The notes below the pieces were generated by a model, which was not told the origin of the DNA, ran no database searches, and saw only the letters and a program-made list of their open reading frames with translations. The position numbers and the translations under genes were made by a program. DNA of 16,692 nt from Moorena producens 3L (lineage in GTDB: Bacteria; Cyanobacteriota; Cyanobacteriia; Cyanobacteriales; Coleofasciculaceae): NCBI RefSeq assembly GCF_000211815.1, contig NZ_GL890838.1, positions 1-16,692 on the forward strand. Direction: 5' to 3'. How positions within the stretch are numbered: position 1 is the first letter of the stretch; each line of letters opens with the position of its first letter. Of this stretch, positions 1 to 6,672 are shown one piece after another.

Positions 1-19
1 TTTTTTGTGAGTGCTGCAA

Positions 20-427
20 TTAGGATGCCTGAAACTCAATCTGTTCCGCGTGGCCCCAGAATGCTTCGAGATTATAGAACTTGCGTTCTTCAGGCAGCAA
101 GATATGGACAATCACGTCACCGTAATCTTGAAGTATCCAGATTCCCTCTGCTTTTCCTGCTGTTCGCACAGGTAAACGGTTCCATGCCTCTTCTACTTGC
201 TGTTCAATCCACTGAGAGATTGCCCTGACCTGTACCCTAGAAAACCCGGTCACAATTACAAAGTAATCTGTGATGTAAGATACCTCTGAGACCGACAGAA
301 TCACCAGATCTGCACCCTTGCGGTCATCTGCTGCTTGAGCAACGGTTAATGCTAACCCATAGCTAGCATCCTGGTTTTCGGTATCAGGGGTTACTAAGGT
401 GGAGGGCTTATTATTTTGATCTCTCAT
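20..427 (-). CDS. rsfS: Ribosomal silencing factor RsfS (Iojap/DUF143 family)
   Basis: This 135-residue protein matches the RsfS/Iojap family, whose members bind ribosomal protein uL14 on the large subunit and block joining to the small subunit, lowering translation when nutrients are scarce. The family core runs from about residue 36 to the end: GADLVILSVSEVSYITDYFVI, then the helix around QVRAISQWIEQQ, then GIWILQDYGDVIVHIL and the closing aromatic segment YNLEAFWG. An N-terminal extension of about 30 residues, rich in polar residues, precedes the core and is common in cyanobacterial members. The ATG at 427 has a GAGG about 13 bases upstream, a weak ribosome site. It lies downstream of yqeK on the same strand with a 168-base gap, the arrangement seen in many bacteria. 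The identification rests on the conserved core and the neighbour. Confidence 0.93.
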   Translation of the reverse strand: MRDQNNKPSTLVTPDTENQDASYGLALTVAQAADDRKGADLVILSVSEVSYITDYFVIVTGFSRVQVRAISQWIEQQVEEAWNRLPVRTAGKAEGIWILQDYGDVIVHILLPEERKFYNLEAFWGHAEQIEFQAS

Positions 428-595
428 TAAGCGTTTAATTCCTCGCTTTACAAAACAATCTGTTCTAATAGTAATTAAGTTTTCTTGTGCTTAATCACTT
501 GCTGTACAATTCTTTTCATTTCTTTTCGTTGCTTCTTCATTTGACACTCACACTGCTGTTGACGAAACGTTCCTTAAAGCTAGGCACATGGGACT
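428..595. other. yqeK-rsfS spacer
   Basis: This is 168 bases of AT-rich sequence between two genes on the minus strand. I see no strong hairpin followed by a T tract, so read-through from yqeK into rsfS is possible. No reading frame here looks like a gene. Confidence 0.5.
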
Positions 596-1210
596 TTAGG
601 TATTTACACAATCTTTCTTACCGTCTCTTTTAGCTGTTGTCTTCCTGGACATCTGTTGAGCCCAGTTGCGAGTCAATATCATACGTTGGTGAATGGGACG
701 AGGACTCTCTAGCAGGAATTTTAAAGAGTAGTCACAGGCTAACCAAACAGTTTTGTATAGGTCTTGCTTAGAGAGATTTCGTAAGGCTTGTAAATCCGGT
801 GTCTCACCACGACCTGGCTCAATAGTATCAGCAATAAACACAACACAACTGAGGGGGGTCATACCCTCACGCCCTAAGGTATGGAGAGCGATCGCTTGCA
901 ATACTGCTTCATCTTTGACTCCAAATTGCTCTTGGGCAACAATAGCACTGACATCTGCATGCAATAAATGAGGCGCGGCTTCACAGACTGGATCGACTTC
1001 TATGCCGTTATCTCTAGCCATTTGCAACAAGCGCTCAGGCTTAAAGCATTTGGCTAGGTCGTGCAACAACCCTGCTTGAGCTGCCTGCTGAGCATTGAGA
1101 TGATGAAGCTCAGCGAGTTCAACAGACATCTGTTCAACCCGCAATATATGCTGTAGCCGAGAAGACGGTACATTATCTGCTAACCAGGTCAACACCTGAT
1201 CACGCATCAC
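596..1210 (-). CDS. yqeK: HD-domain Ap4A hydrolase YqeK
   Basis: This 204-residue HD-domain protein fits the YqeK family, which hydrolyses diadenosine tetraphosphate symmetrically to two ADP using a metal centre. The expected ligands are visible: H21 in the first helix, H50-D51 in LLHDLAK, H84 in HLLHADVSA, H110 in ALHTLG, and D128 in FIADTIEPGRG. The FIADxIEPxR segment is typical of the family. The GTG at 1210 is immediately followed by an ATG at 1207. The AGGAG upstream lies 9 bases before the GTG and 12 before the ATG, so the GTG is slightly favoured. The usual length is about 190, so the protein is complete. The last 15 or so residues are basic and poorly conserved. It stands upstream of rsfS, a classical neighbour, which supports the call. 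Confidence 0.92.
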   Translation of the reverse strand: MMRDQVLTWLADNVPSSRLQHILRVEQMSVELAELHHLNAQQAAQAGLLHDLAKCFKPERLLQMARDNGIEVDPVCEAAPHLLHADVSAIVAQEQFGVKDEAVLQAIALHTLGREGMTPLSCVVFIADTIEPGRGETPDLQALRNLSKQDLYKTVWLACDYSLKFLLESPRPIHQRMILTRNWAQQMSRKTTAKRDGKKDCVNT

Positions 1211-1350
1211 CTTAAAAAACTCCTAATAAGTAACACTGGCTAATTAGTGTTTAAGAAAAATTTAACAGTTTTTCTTTAGCTAGAGGATACTAACCCATAC
1301 GTCTATTCAAACATTTTCTCAAGACTTTAGCAATAAAATGTTAAAGGAAA

Positions 1351-1426
1351 GGGAGTAGGGAATCGGGAGTCGGGAATCGGGAGTCGGGAATCGGGAGTCG
1401 GGAGTCGGGAGTCGGGAGTCGGGAAC
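1351..1426. repeat. Heptamer tandem array GGGA(G/A)TC
   Basis: Ten consecutive seven-base units (GGGAGTA once, then GGGAATC and GGGAGTC mixed) and a partial eleventh. Variants alternate at the left and become uniform GGGAGTC on the right, as expected from slippage growth. This is the STRR type described from filamentous cyanobacteria. Repeating GGG every seven bases also fits the G-quadruplex pattern of G3 runs with four-base loops on the plus strand. Confidence 0.95.
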
Positions 1427-1567
1427 TTGACAACAAAAATTCTCACAATTCCTAAAGGTATTGCTATATAGGGGTTTTTAACTTAATGAGGTACACAGGA
1501 TTTTTTCCCTGTTTCCTGTTATCTGTTCCCTGTTATCTGTTATCTGTTCCCTGTTCCCTAAAAGCTT

Positions 1568-1617
1568 AGGTGCGCTCTTACCATTAAGAATTAAATTCGC
1601 CAAGGTCAAGCGCACCT
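1568..1617. repeat. Palindromic dispersed repeat, copy 1 (aggtgcgc...gcgcacct)
   Basis: A 50-base unit whose ends are inverted repeats (aggtgcgct and aagcgcacct in partial complement) and whose right half contains aattcgccaaggtcaagcgc. The right half recurs exactly at 15743-15788, and the outer frame recurs at 15936-16007. It could fold as a hairpin in either strand. Confidence 0.75.
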
Positions 1618-1687
1618 CAAAAATTTGTAGCTTACGTAATTGAAAATTGCTATAGTAATCATTTAGGATTGCTATAGCAAAAAAACC

Positions 1688-2779
1688 TTAGCTATCAGCT
1701 AAATCGGGAAAGACTTCTCGCACTGCTGGATGAACCAACTGGTGATTCTGGACATTAACGCCCTTGGCTAAAGCGGGATTATTTTCCAGAGTGCTCAACC
1801 CCTGATTGGCCAGACTGAGTACGTAGGGGAAAGTACTATTGTTTAGAGCCACAGTTGATGTGCAGGGAACAGCTCCAGGCATATTAGGCACCCCATAGTG
1901 AACCACACTCTCCTCGATATAAATGGGATTGGTATGGGATGTGGGTTGTAATGTTTCAATACAGCCTCCCTGATCCACAGCAACATCTACAATCACTGAG
2001 CCATTAACCATTTGTTTGACCAGAGAGCGCGGCACTAAAATGGGGGCGCGACGACCAGGGACTAACACTGCCCCAATCAGGAGGTCAGCATCAGTAACAG
2101 CTGCCTCAATTTCTGCTGAATTGCTGTAGAGGAGTTCCACTCTTGAGCCAAAGATGGTTTCTAAATAACTCAACCGTTGAACATTAATATCAAAAATCTG
2201 TACTCTCGCTCCCATCCCCACAGCTATTTTGGCGGCTTCTGTACCGACAACTCCGCCACCAAGAATTACCACCTTACCTGGTCTGACTCCGGGAATACCC
2301 CCCAACAGCACCCCTCTTCCCCCCTGCTGACGCTCCAGAAATCTGGCTCCAAATTGCACGGAAAGACGACCAGCAATGATGCTCATCGGGGTTAGCAGCG
2401 GTAGGGTGTGGTCTGGGAGTTCTACGGTTTCATATGCGATCGCAATCACCCCCGATTGCAGCAACTTCTCGGTTAAAGGGCGGTCAGCGGCTAAGTGTAG
2501 ATAAGTAAACAACAGCTGTCCTTTTTGAAGCAAGGGATACTCTGGCTCTAAGGGTTCTTTGACTTTGACTACGAGTTCCCGATTCCAAGCCTCAGCAGCC
2601 TCTAAGACAATTTTGGCTCCCTGACGCTGATAGTCCTCATCGGTAAAGCCAGCACCAGTGCCAGCATTAGTTTCAACGAAAACTGTATGACCCGCTTCTT
2701 GTAAAACCCTGACACTACTGGGGGTTAATCCCACACGAAACTCTTGATCTTTCGTTTCTTTGGGAACACCTATTTCCAT
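1688..2779 (-). CDS. ald: Alanine dehydrogenase
   Basis: This 363-residue enzyme matches NAD-dependent L-alanine dehydrogenase, which interconverts alanine and pyruvate plus ammonia in the cytoplasm. The family's substrate residues are present: R15 in EFRVGLTP, K74 in VKVKEPL, H95 in TYLHLAAD. The Rossmann dinucleotide loop is VVILGGGVVGTEAA (residues 170-183), and the catalytic aspartate is D269 in VDVAVDQGG. The C-terminal signature NMPGAVPCTSTVALNN, which closes over the active site, is also intact. Length is as usual for the family (about 360-370). The ATG at 2779 has AGAGG eight bases upstream, a good ribosome site. The gene is transcribed away from the Hlip gene, sharing a divergent spacer of about 100 bases, and its 3' side is repeat-rich, so it is probably monocistronic. 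Confidence is high. Confidence 0.97.
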   Translation of the reverse strand: MEIGVPKETKDQEFRVGLTPSSVRVLQEAGHTVFVETNAGTGAGFTDEDYQRQGAKIVLEAAEAWNRELVVKVKEPLEPEYPLLQKGQLLFTYLHLAADRPLTEKLLQSGVIAIAYETVELPDHTLPLLTPMSIIAGRLSVQFGARFLERQQGGRGVLLGGIPGVRPGKVVILGGGVVGTEAAKIAVGMGARVQIFDINVQRLSYLETIFGSRVELLYSNSAEIEAAVTDADLLIGAVLVPGRRAPILVPRSLVKQMVNGSVIVDVAVDQGGCIETLQPTSHTNPIYIEESVVHYGVPNMPGAVPCTSTVALNNSTFPYVLSLANQGLSTLENNPALAKGVNVQNHQLVHPAVREVFPDLADS

Positions 2780-2882
2780 GCTTTTACCTCTTGGGATTAC
2801 TGGTGCTGTATCTATATGTGATCTAAATGTTAAAATTAGTGAAGTTAAGTAACTCTACTATAGCTTGGCAACTTTTATCACT
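2780..2882. promoter_or_regulatory. Divergent promoter region, ald / Hlip
   Basis: This spacer of about 100 bases separates two divergent genes and must hold both promoters. On the plus strand TACTAT at 2856-2861 is a fair -10 element about 21 bases before the Hlip ATG at 2883, but the matching -35 position is poor. Two GTTAA-type words lie at about 2829 and 2844. I see no clear HLR1 high-light element. The promoter call rests mainly on gene layout. Confidence 0.35.
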
Positions 2883-3053
2883 ATGACGCAACCCCAACCC
2901 TCTAAAGTCCCTCAAGTCCAGTCACCTAAGTTTGGGTTTAATGATTACGCAGAACGCTTGAATGGTAGAGCTGCCATGATTGGTTTTATTTTGACTCTGG
3001 CAATTGAATACTTTACTGGTCAAGACTTATTAACCTGGTTAAGCTTACACTAA
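2883..3053 (+). CDS. High-light-inducible protein (Hlip/Scp, one-helix CAB-like)
   Basis: This 56-residue protein is a one-helix relative of plant light-harvesting proteins. Hlips bind chlorophyll and carotenoid in the thylakoid membrane, where they quench excess energy and help photosystem assembly and chlorophyll recycling. The diagnostic motif AERLNGRAAMIGF (the ExxNGRxAMIGF pattern, with its chlorophyll-binding E, N and R) leads into the single membrane helix ILTLAIEYFTG. The N-terminal stretch with FGFND before the motif is also typical. A frame open from a TTG at 2865 exists, but the ATG at 2883 gives a normal N-terminus (MTQPQPSK) and is preferred. There is no clear Shine-Dalgarno sequence. 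It stands alone, divergent from ald. Hlip genes are usually induced by high light or other stress; nothing in the promoter proves that here. Confidence 0.93.
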   Translation: MTQPQPSKVPQVQSPKFGFNDYAERLNGRAAMIGFILTLAIEYFTGQDLLTWLSLH

Positions 3054-3340
3054 AACTAGTCGGAGAGTCGGTCAGTGGAAGAGTCGGTTAGAGAAAAAAT
3101 CCCTTTAGCTACTGGCCTACTCCTGTAAGCTCAAACATAACTGCTCCCATCGTTTCAAAAATTAGCAAAATTGATCTTGAATTTCCCGGTTGCTCTGGGG
3201 ATATCGAAGAATTATAGATATCAGATATATCTCAGTAACAGTATAGAAGTCCCCCAACTAAGTTATTGCTCTAGTTGGGCAGTTCTGGCCTATTCTGTTA
3301 AAAAAGAAGTAAATCTGTGAAATAGAGTAAGTAGTAAGCC
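3054..3340. other. Intergenic region with short GAGTCGGT repeats and a hairpin
   Basis: No gene is visible. Just after the Hlip stop the word gagtcggt appears twice, at about 3063 and 3084. At 3253-3279 an inverted repeat (cccaacta and tagttggg around an 11-base loop) could form an eight-pair hairpin. It lacks a T tract on the plus strand, so a terminator role is doubtful. The rest is AT-rich with no recognised signal. Confidence 0.5.
3253..3279. repeat. Small hairpin, 8-bp arms
   Basis: The arms cccaacta (3253-3260) and tagttggg (3272-3279) are perfectly complementary. It sits 60 bases upstream of the next gene. It may be a weak terminator or a short relic resembling the longer ccccaacttact hairpin at 16055-16086. 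Confidence 0.55.
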
Positions 3341-3652
3341 GTGATAAATGCTTTATGGCATCGAGTGTTGAAGTCAGCTTATCGTAAAGAGCCAATCTCA
3401 GGCTTCATCGTGATTATCGGAGCGGTGGATGCTGTCATTGGTGGTGTAGGCGGACGCTGGTCATTATTCAGTTTTGGACTGATGATGGTGGGAATAGCAG
3501 TGGTAGTCCGTTGGTGGCAAAGCCAAAGTCAGCAAACTGAACTGGCTGAGCAACCTGTGGAGCGGTATCTTCCCCCCAGTTCTTCCCGTCCACCATTACC
3601 AATGTTGAGTGCTGTCAAGCGTCAAGCACCTCGACGTCAACCACCTCGATAG
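3341..3652 (+). CDS. Small two-helix membrane protein, unrecognised
   Basis: I do not recognise a family for this 103-residue protein. Residues 20-37 (SGFIVIIGAVDAVIGGVG) and 42-60 (LFSFGLMMVGIAVVVRWW) are hydrophobic and would make a membrane hairpin with a short GRWS turn. The positively charged N-terminus (KSAYRKE) suggests a cytoplasmic start. The last 35 residues are rich in proline and arginine (PPSSSRPPLPM, then APRRQPPR), likely a disordered cytoplasmic tail. It begins with GTG at 3341, and a second in-frame GTG lies eight codons later; no strong ribosome site marks either. It stands alone between the Hlip gene and the MerR gene. Codon use and membrane architecture look like a real cyanobacterial gene, but its function cannot be stated. 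Confidence 0.72.
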   Translation: MINALWHRVLKSAYRKEPISGFIVIIGAVDAVIGGVGGRWSLFSFGLMMVGIAVVVRWWQSQSQQTELAEQPVERYLPPSSSRPPLPMLSAVKRQAPRRQPPR

Positions 3653-3725
3653 GTCAGGCTGTTTTAAGATCAAACTGTTCATCCCTAAGGGAATAGGGGA
3701 AACAAAGGGGAAAGCATAGTCAACA

Positions 3726-4184
3726 GTGGTCAGTTACCAATTACCAATTACCAATGATCTTGTCACCAATTCATCAGAGGACTGGCTCAAAATTGGTCAG
3801 GTAGCTAGTCATAGCGGGTTGCCCGTGAAGACCATTCGCTATTACGAAGAGATTGGTCTGCTTAGGCCAGTCACAACCCGCTCCCCTTCTGGCTATCGCC
3901 TGTTTACCAACCAGGTGCTGAATCGACTGGCTTTTATTAAACGCGCTCAATCCCTAGGACTTAGCCTTAGTGAGATTCAAGACATCCTCAAAATCCATGA
4001 CTTTGGTGAGTTACCTTGTGGAGCAGTTAAGCAGCATCTACTGCTCAAAATTGAGGGAATCACTGAACAAATAGAAGCATTGGAACTACTAAAGTCCGAG
4101 TTGTTGGGTATAATCTCCGGTTGGCAAGAACATCCCCCTGACGCGGTGAAAAGTAAGACGATTTGCCCTAACCTTGGCCAATAG
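3726..4184 (+). CDS. MerR-family transcriptional regulator, likely metal-responsive
   Basis: This 152-residue protein has the MerR layout. The winged helix-turn-helix is at residues 21-62 (LKIGQVASHSGLPVKTIRYY, then EEIGLLRP and SGYRLF), followed by FIKRAQSLGLSLSEIQDIL and a coiled-coil dimerisation helix to about residue 128. Members bind long-spacer promoters and switch them on by untwisting DNA. C98, in LPCGAVKQHL at the start of the dimerisation helix, and C147, in the C-terminal ICPNL, sit where the CueR/ZntR/MerR group carries metal ligands, so metal sensing is plausible but unproven. The only standard in-frame start is the GTG at 3726, which lies beside an ACCAATT heptamer repeat that encodes residues 4-10. 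The stop codon lies in a dispersed-repeat fragment (4174-4200). The WD40 gene starts 23 bases later, so the two are probably cotranscribed. Confidence 0.88.
   Translation: MVSYQLPITNDLVTNSSEDWLKIGQVASHSGLPVKTIRYYEEIGLLRPVTTRSPSGYRLFTNQVLNRLAFIKRAQSLGLSLSEIQDILKIHDFGELPCGAVKQHLLLKIEGITEQIEALELLKSELLGIISGWQEHPPDAVKSKTICPNLGQ
3734..3755. repeat. ACCAATT heptamer repeat inside the merR 5' end
   Basis: The heptamer accaatt occurs in tandem about three times and is translated as the N-terminal residues of the MerR protein. It belongs to the same general class of seven-base repeats as the arrays between genes, but lies in coding sequence. Confidence 0.7.
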
Positions 4185-4200
4185 GCCACGCTACGCGAAC
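4174..4200. repeat. Dispersed repeat fragment spanning the merR stop codon
   Basis: Read on the minus strand this starts gttcgcgtagcgtggccta and continues to a ggccaa. The same word precedes ggcctacggccaa at 6390-6415 and, in shorter form, at 16027-16046. It therefore belongs to the module built around GTGGCCTACGGCC. It supplies the last codons and the stop of the MerR gene. Confidence 0.65.
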
Positions 4201-4207
4201 AACAACC

Positions 4208-5278
4208 ATGAAAAAAATACCGTTGGCGATTTTGGGAACTGTGCTCGGGATCATGACAGTGGTCACCAGTACCACCTACGCTAGGGAATCAAGACTGGGG
4301 CTAATGGTTGCAGCTATACCGGAAATGGCTTCATCCCAGGCTCAATCTTGGAGAACTCCTCAATTGGTGCGTACCATTACAGCCCATTCTACCGCTGTGG
4401 ATGCTCTGTCATTTAGTCCTAGTGGGCGAGTGCTACTCAGTGGGGGGAGCAGGAGTGATGCCCATCTGAAATTATGGTGGCTGAAAACCGGTCGTGAAAT
4501 TGATAGCCTGCGAGTACACCAAACCTCAGTGTCTGACATGGCTTTTAGTGCTGATGGGACAATTCTGGCTAGTGTCGGGGAGGATGGTGGGGTCAACTTG
4601 TGGCAATGGAATCAGCAAGACTACACAGGAGACTATACCCGTACTTTTCTAGGGCATAGAAGCAATTTGCTTTCCCTAGCTATGACCTCAGATAGTAAGG
4701 TGTTAGTGACTGGGGGATTGGATGGTATTCGGGTGTGGGACCTCAGAAACCAACGTCCCCTTTACACTCTGGCAAATTTTGATCATCCAACCTATTCCCT
4801 AGCGCTTCATCCCAAGGCCGAAACCTTGGTCAGTGGACTCAAAAATGGCACGATTAAAATTTGGAATCTGAACACAGGACAACCGCTTTACGTGATTCGA
4901 GCTCATCAAGGTATCACTAGTGCCCTAGCCTTTACCCCTAATGGTAGAACCCTAGTCAGCAGTGGTTATGACGGTAAGATTAGGGTCTGGGATACAAAGA
5001 CTTGGCAGCTTAAGTATACCTTGGCCAAACATACTGGCAAAATTCGTGCGATCGCAATTAATCCAGTTAATGGCACAATTCTGGCTAGTGCTAGTCGTGA
5101 TGGGGTTCGGTTGTGGAATTTGAACACTGGTAAGCAGATTGCTTGGTTGACTGGACATCAAGATTGGGTACAATCCGTTGCCTTTAGTCGGGATGGACGT
5201 TTACTGGCTACTGGGGGATTTGATCGGACGATAAACATTTGGCAGGCGAATACAACAGAGGTAGCAGTGACTCAGTAA
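4208..5278 (+). CDS. Exported WD40-repeat protein (seven-bladed beta-propeller)
   Basis: This 356-residue protein begins with a cleavable-looking signal peptide: MKKIP, a hydrophobic run LAILGTVLGIMTVVTS, and a likely cut after TTYA. It should be exported to the periplasm or thylakoid lumen. From about residue 55 onward seven WD40 units can be counted. Their openings are TAHSTAVDALSFS, RVHQTSVSDMAFS, LGHRSNLLSLAMT, FDHPTYSLALHP, RAHQGITSALAFT, AKHTGKIRAIAIN and TGHQDWVQSVAFS, and most end in a WD-like pair (VWD, IWN, VWD, LWN, IWQ). Seven units make one complete propeller, a scaffold for protein binding with no activity of its own. There is no extra enzymatic domain. The start at 4208 lies 23 bases after the MerR stop and has no obvious Shine-Dalgarno sequence. 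Partner proteins cannot be inferred. Confidence 0.92.
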   Translation: MKKIPLAILGTVLGIMTVVTSTTYARESRLGLMVAAIPEMASSQAQSWRTPQLVRTITAHSTAVDALSFSPSGRVLLSGGSRSDAHLKLWWLKTGREIDSLRVHQTSVSDMAFSADGTILASVGEDGGVNLWQWNQQDYTGDYTRTFLGHRSNLLSLAMTSDSKVLVTGGLDGIRVWDLRNQRPLYTLANFDHPTYSLALHPKAETLVSGLKNGTIKIWNLNTGQPLYVIRAHQGITSALAFTPNGRTLVSSGYDGKIRVWDTKTWQLKYTLAKHTGKIRAIAINPVNGTILASASRDGVRLWNLNTGKQIAWLTGHQDWVQSVAFSRDGRLLATGGFDRTINIWQANTTEVAVTQ

Positions 5279-5315
5279 GGGATTTGCTTGTCAAAACAAT
5301 ATCAATTACAGTAGC

Positions 5316-5371
5316 GTGGGCAAACTTCCATTATCTAGAATACTCAAAATAACTAAACTAGTTTTGCCCAC
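5316..5371. repeat. Inverted repeat after the WD40 gene
   Basis: The arms gtgggcaaa (5316-5324) and tttgcccac (5363-5371) are perfect complements separated by 38 bases. The position between the WD40 and RNase H genes suits a transcription end, but the long loop and missing T tract make it a poor intrinsic terminator; it may be a small mobile repeat instead. Confidence 0.6.
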
Positions 5372-5391
5372 CTTACAAGCTAAACAAGATC

Positions 5392-5808
5392 ATGACAGAT
5401 AAATCGAATAATCTTGCTATTATTCATTTCGATGGTGTCAGCAAAAGACGAACTAATCAGTCCGCCTGTGGTGCTATAATTCAGTATCAAGGTGAGGTTT
5501 ATCCAGTGTCTCAATACGTAGGATTTACTACCCAAAACCAAACTGAGTATATGGGACTAATCCTTGGACTACAGAAGACTCTAAAGCTTGGAGCAAAACA
5601 AGCCAAAATCTATGGAGATTGCGAACTAGTAATTAACCAGCTCCATGGGGATTATATGGTTAAAAACAACAATTTGGTTAGCTTTCATACCCGAGCAAAA
5701 ACCCTTCTTGATAAACTTGATTTCTACGAATTAATCTGGATTAACAAAACCCAAAACCTTGAAGCTGACCAGTTAGCTAATGACTGTATCGATTTGGAAA
5801 AGTCCTAG
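5392..5808 (+). CDS. RNase HI-family protein (reverse-transcriptase-like RVT_3 fold)
   Basis: This 138-residue protein has the RNase H fold and all four acidic catalytic positions: D14 in HFDGVSK, E52 in NQTEYMGL, D76 in IYGDCELVINQL, and D123 in NLEADQLAND. RNase HI enzymes cut the RNA strand of RNA/DNA hybrids in a metal-dependent reaction. The motif around D123 (NKTQNLEADQLAN) resembles the short plant and cyanobacterial RNase H-like proteins more than E. coli RnhA, which has a histidine loop here that is absent. The protein is short but complete. The ATG at 5392 follows an AT-rich leader with no strong ribosome site. It is followed by a perfect palindrome and converges on the 87-residue gene. 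Activity on hybrids is likely from the residues; the biological target is not visible. Confidence 0.87.
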   Translation: MTDKSNNLAIIHFDGVSKRRTNQSACGAIIQYQGEVYPVSQYVGFTTQNQTEYMGLILGLQKTLKLGAKQAKIYGDCELVINQLHGDYMVKNNNLVSFHTRAKTLLDKLDFYELIWINKTQNLEADQLANDCIDLEKS

Positions 5809-5816
5809 AAGTAAAC

Positions 5817-5854
5817 GTAAGCATTCAGCTGACAGCTGTCAGCTGAATGCTTAC
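5817..5854. terminator. Perfect 38-bp palindrome between convergent genes
   Basis: The 19-base arm gtaagcattcagctgacag is followed directly by its exact complement, with no loop. It starts nine bases after the RNase H stop and ends two bases before the stop of the convergent 87-residue gene. It would form a strong hairpin in both transcripts, so a bidirectional terminator is the simplest reading. T-rich stretches downstream are modest on both sides. Confidence 0.75.
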
Positions 5855-5855
5855 C

Positions 5856-6119
5856 TCAGTTATCTTTTGATGCCTGCTCCTCTTGCAACAGTTGCTCTTT
5901 GGAATCTGCCCAGTAGGCAGCGTAAGTCCAAACTTCCTCGTTATCGTTTTCTTTGCTTTCTACTGACCATCGATAAATAGCTGATTTCGGCTCAACCCCA
6001 ATTTCTATAAGCTTGGCACCCATATAGTACTCCATCTGGTTTTTGGTCATATACTTGACCCCAGTAGGCTCATTCTTTTTTACGGTTCGGGACATGAAAG
6101 CCTTGGTATGTTTTGCCAT
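5856..6119 (-). CDS. Hypothetical 87-residue protein
   Basis: I do not recognise this protein. It is hydrophilic, with no signal or membrane segment. The N-terminal third is basic (MAKHTKAFMSRTVKKNEP), the middle contains YMTKNQMEYYMGAKLIEIG, and the C-terminal part is acidic and aromatic (EEVWTYAAYWADSKEQLLQ), giving a compact alpha-plus-beta impression. The start is the ATG at 6119; a second ATG nine codons in is also possible. No Shine-Dalgarno sequence is evident. It converges on the RNase H gene, with which it shares a palindromic terminator. A 78-bp inverted-repeat element lies just upstream (6140-6217) and may influence its promoter. Codon composition looks like a real gene, but without a search I cannot say whether it is restricted to a few cyanobacteria. 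Confidence 0.68.
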   Translation of the reverse strand: MAKHTKAFMSRTVKKNEPTGVKYMTKNQMEYYMGAKLIEIGVEPKSAIYRWSVESKENDNEEVWTYAAYWADSKEQLLQEEQASKDN

Positions 6120-6139
6120 TTTGTTTCTGTTTTGGATTT

Positions 6140-6217
6140 GAATATTAAGAATTGCTGATGTCTTGCATCCGTTCTTGACTAATCTCTAGCAAGACTTAGA
6201 CACAATTCTTAATATTC
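6140..6217. mobile_element. 78-bp inverted-repeat (MITE-like) element
   Basis: The outer arms gaatattaagaattg (6140-6154) and caattcttaatattc (6203-6217) are perfect 15-base complements. Inside them a second pair, gtcttgc (6160-6166) and gcaagac (6189-6195), lies symmetrically. The element has no coding capacity and no evident target duplication. It sits 20 bases before the start of the 87-residue gene. A MITE relic is the likely reading; a regulatory hairpin is the alternative. Confidence 0.65.
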
Positions 6218-6644
6218 TAATGCTTGAAGCGAGAAAAGAGTTAGGTAAAGTACCCTACTTCCGGTATTTTCGGGCTGCGCAACGGCTGAACACCTAGTGA
6301 TGGGATGGGCTTGATTGTTGCCAGACTTTGCTGCTGCTGTACCATGGGATTGACCTTTGGTCACGCTATAGGCATTGCCGACGCTGCGCGTTCGCGTAGC
6401 GTGGCCTACGGCCAAACGCGATTGACCTTTGGTCACGCTTCGCGATCGCATTAGTCGCATTAGTATGAAAAAAAGGATGAAGGTCAGCAGTTGCATTCAG
6501 ACCAGTCTACCAAAGGCACTGCCAACGGCAATTGTGGCTTATCATCCAGTGGCCAGATCCCTCAGTGTTGAGGAACTAATCAACCGCAATTTCCATCACG
6601 AGTGAGGTGCACAGGATTTTTTTCCACTCCCTCCTTCTCGTGCG
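6218..6644. other. Repeat-derived intergenic region before the DUF1800 gene
   Basis: No gene is supported. From about 6350 to 6450 the sequence is built from dispersed modules: gattgacctttggtcacgc twice (about 6350 and 6420), cgttcgcgtagcgtggccta followed by cggcc (6389-6413), and HIP1 sites. At 6601-6625 the word gtgaggtgcacaggattttt matches the border seen at 1485-1506. A frame on the minus strand across 6209-6496 is open only because of these repeats. Confidence 0.6.
6350..6450. repeat. Cluster of dispersed modules (GGTCACGC / GTGGCCTACGGCC)
   Basis: The word gattgacctttggtcacgc occurs twice within 75 bases, flanking the module gcgtagcgtggcctacggcc. The first copy continues with tataggcattgccgacgctg, and the same sequence appears inverted at 9967-9990 and 10270-10292. 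These are interspersed repeats shared by at least four places in the window. Confidence 0.8.
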
Positions 6645-6672
6645 GTGAAACCACTACTAACAAAACTCTTCC

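Larger units (their letters stand above)
1211..1687. other. Repeat-rich intergenic region between ald and yqeK
   Basis: No gene is visible in these 477 bases. They hold a GGGAGTC/GGGAATC heptamer array (1351-1426), a stretch with the border motif aatgaggtacacaggatttt (1485-1504) followed by CCCTGTT/ATCTGTT heptamers to about 1558, and a palindromic repeat beginning aggtgcgc and ending gcgcacct (1568-1617). Near 1647 and 1668 the decamer attgctatag is repeated. The short palindrome ttgctatagcaa, next to the ald stop codon, could be a weak terminator for ald, but its stem is only six pairs. Confidence 0.6.

Noticed and set aside
2829..2851. HLR1-type high-light element before the Hlip gene
   Set aside because: Two GTTAA words are present but 15 bases apart start to start, not the 10 expected, and the following bases do not match the consensus.
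3253..3279. Intrinsic terminator of the Hlip gene
   Set aside because: The hairpin lies about 200 bases from the stop codon and no T tract follows it.
6209..6496. Minus-strand open frame of 95 codons
   Set aside because: It is a translation of dispersed repeats (VTKGQS occurs twice), with no ribosome site and no family resemblance.
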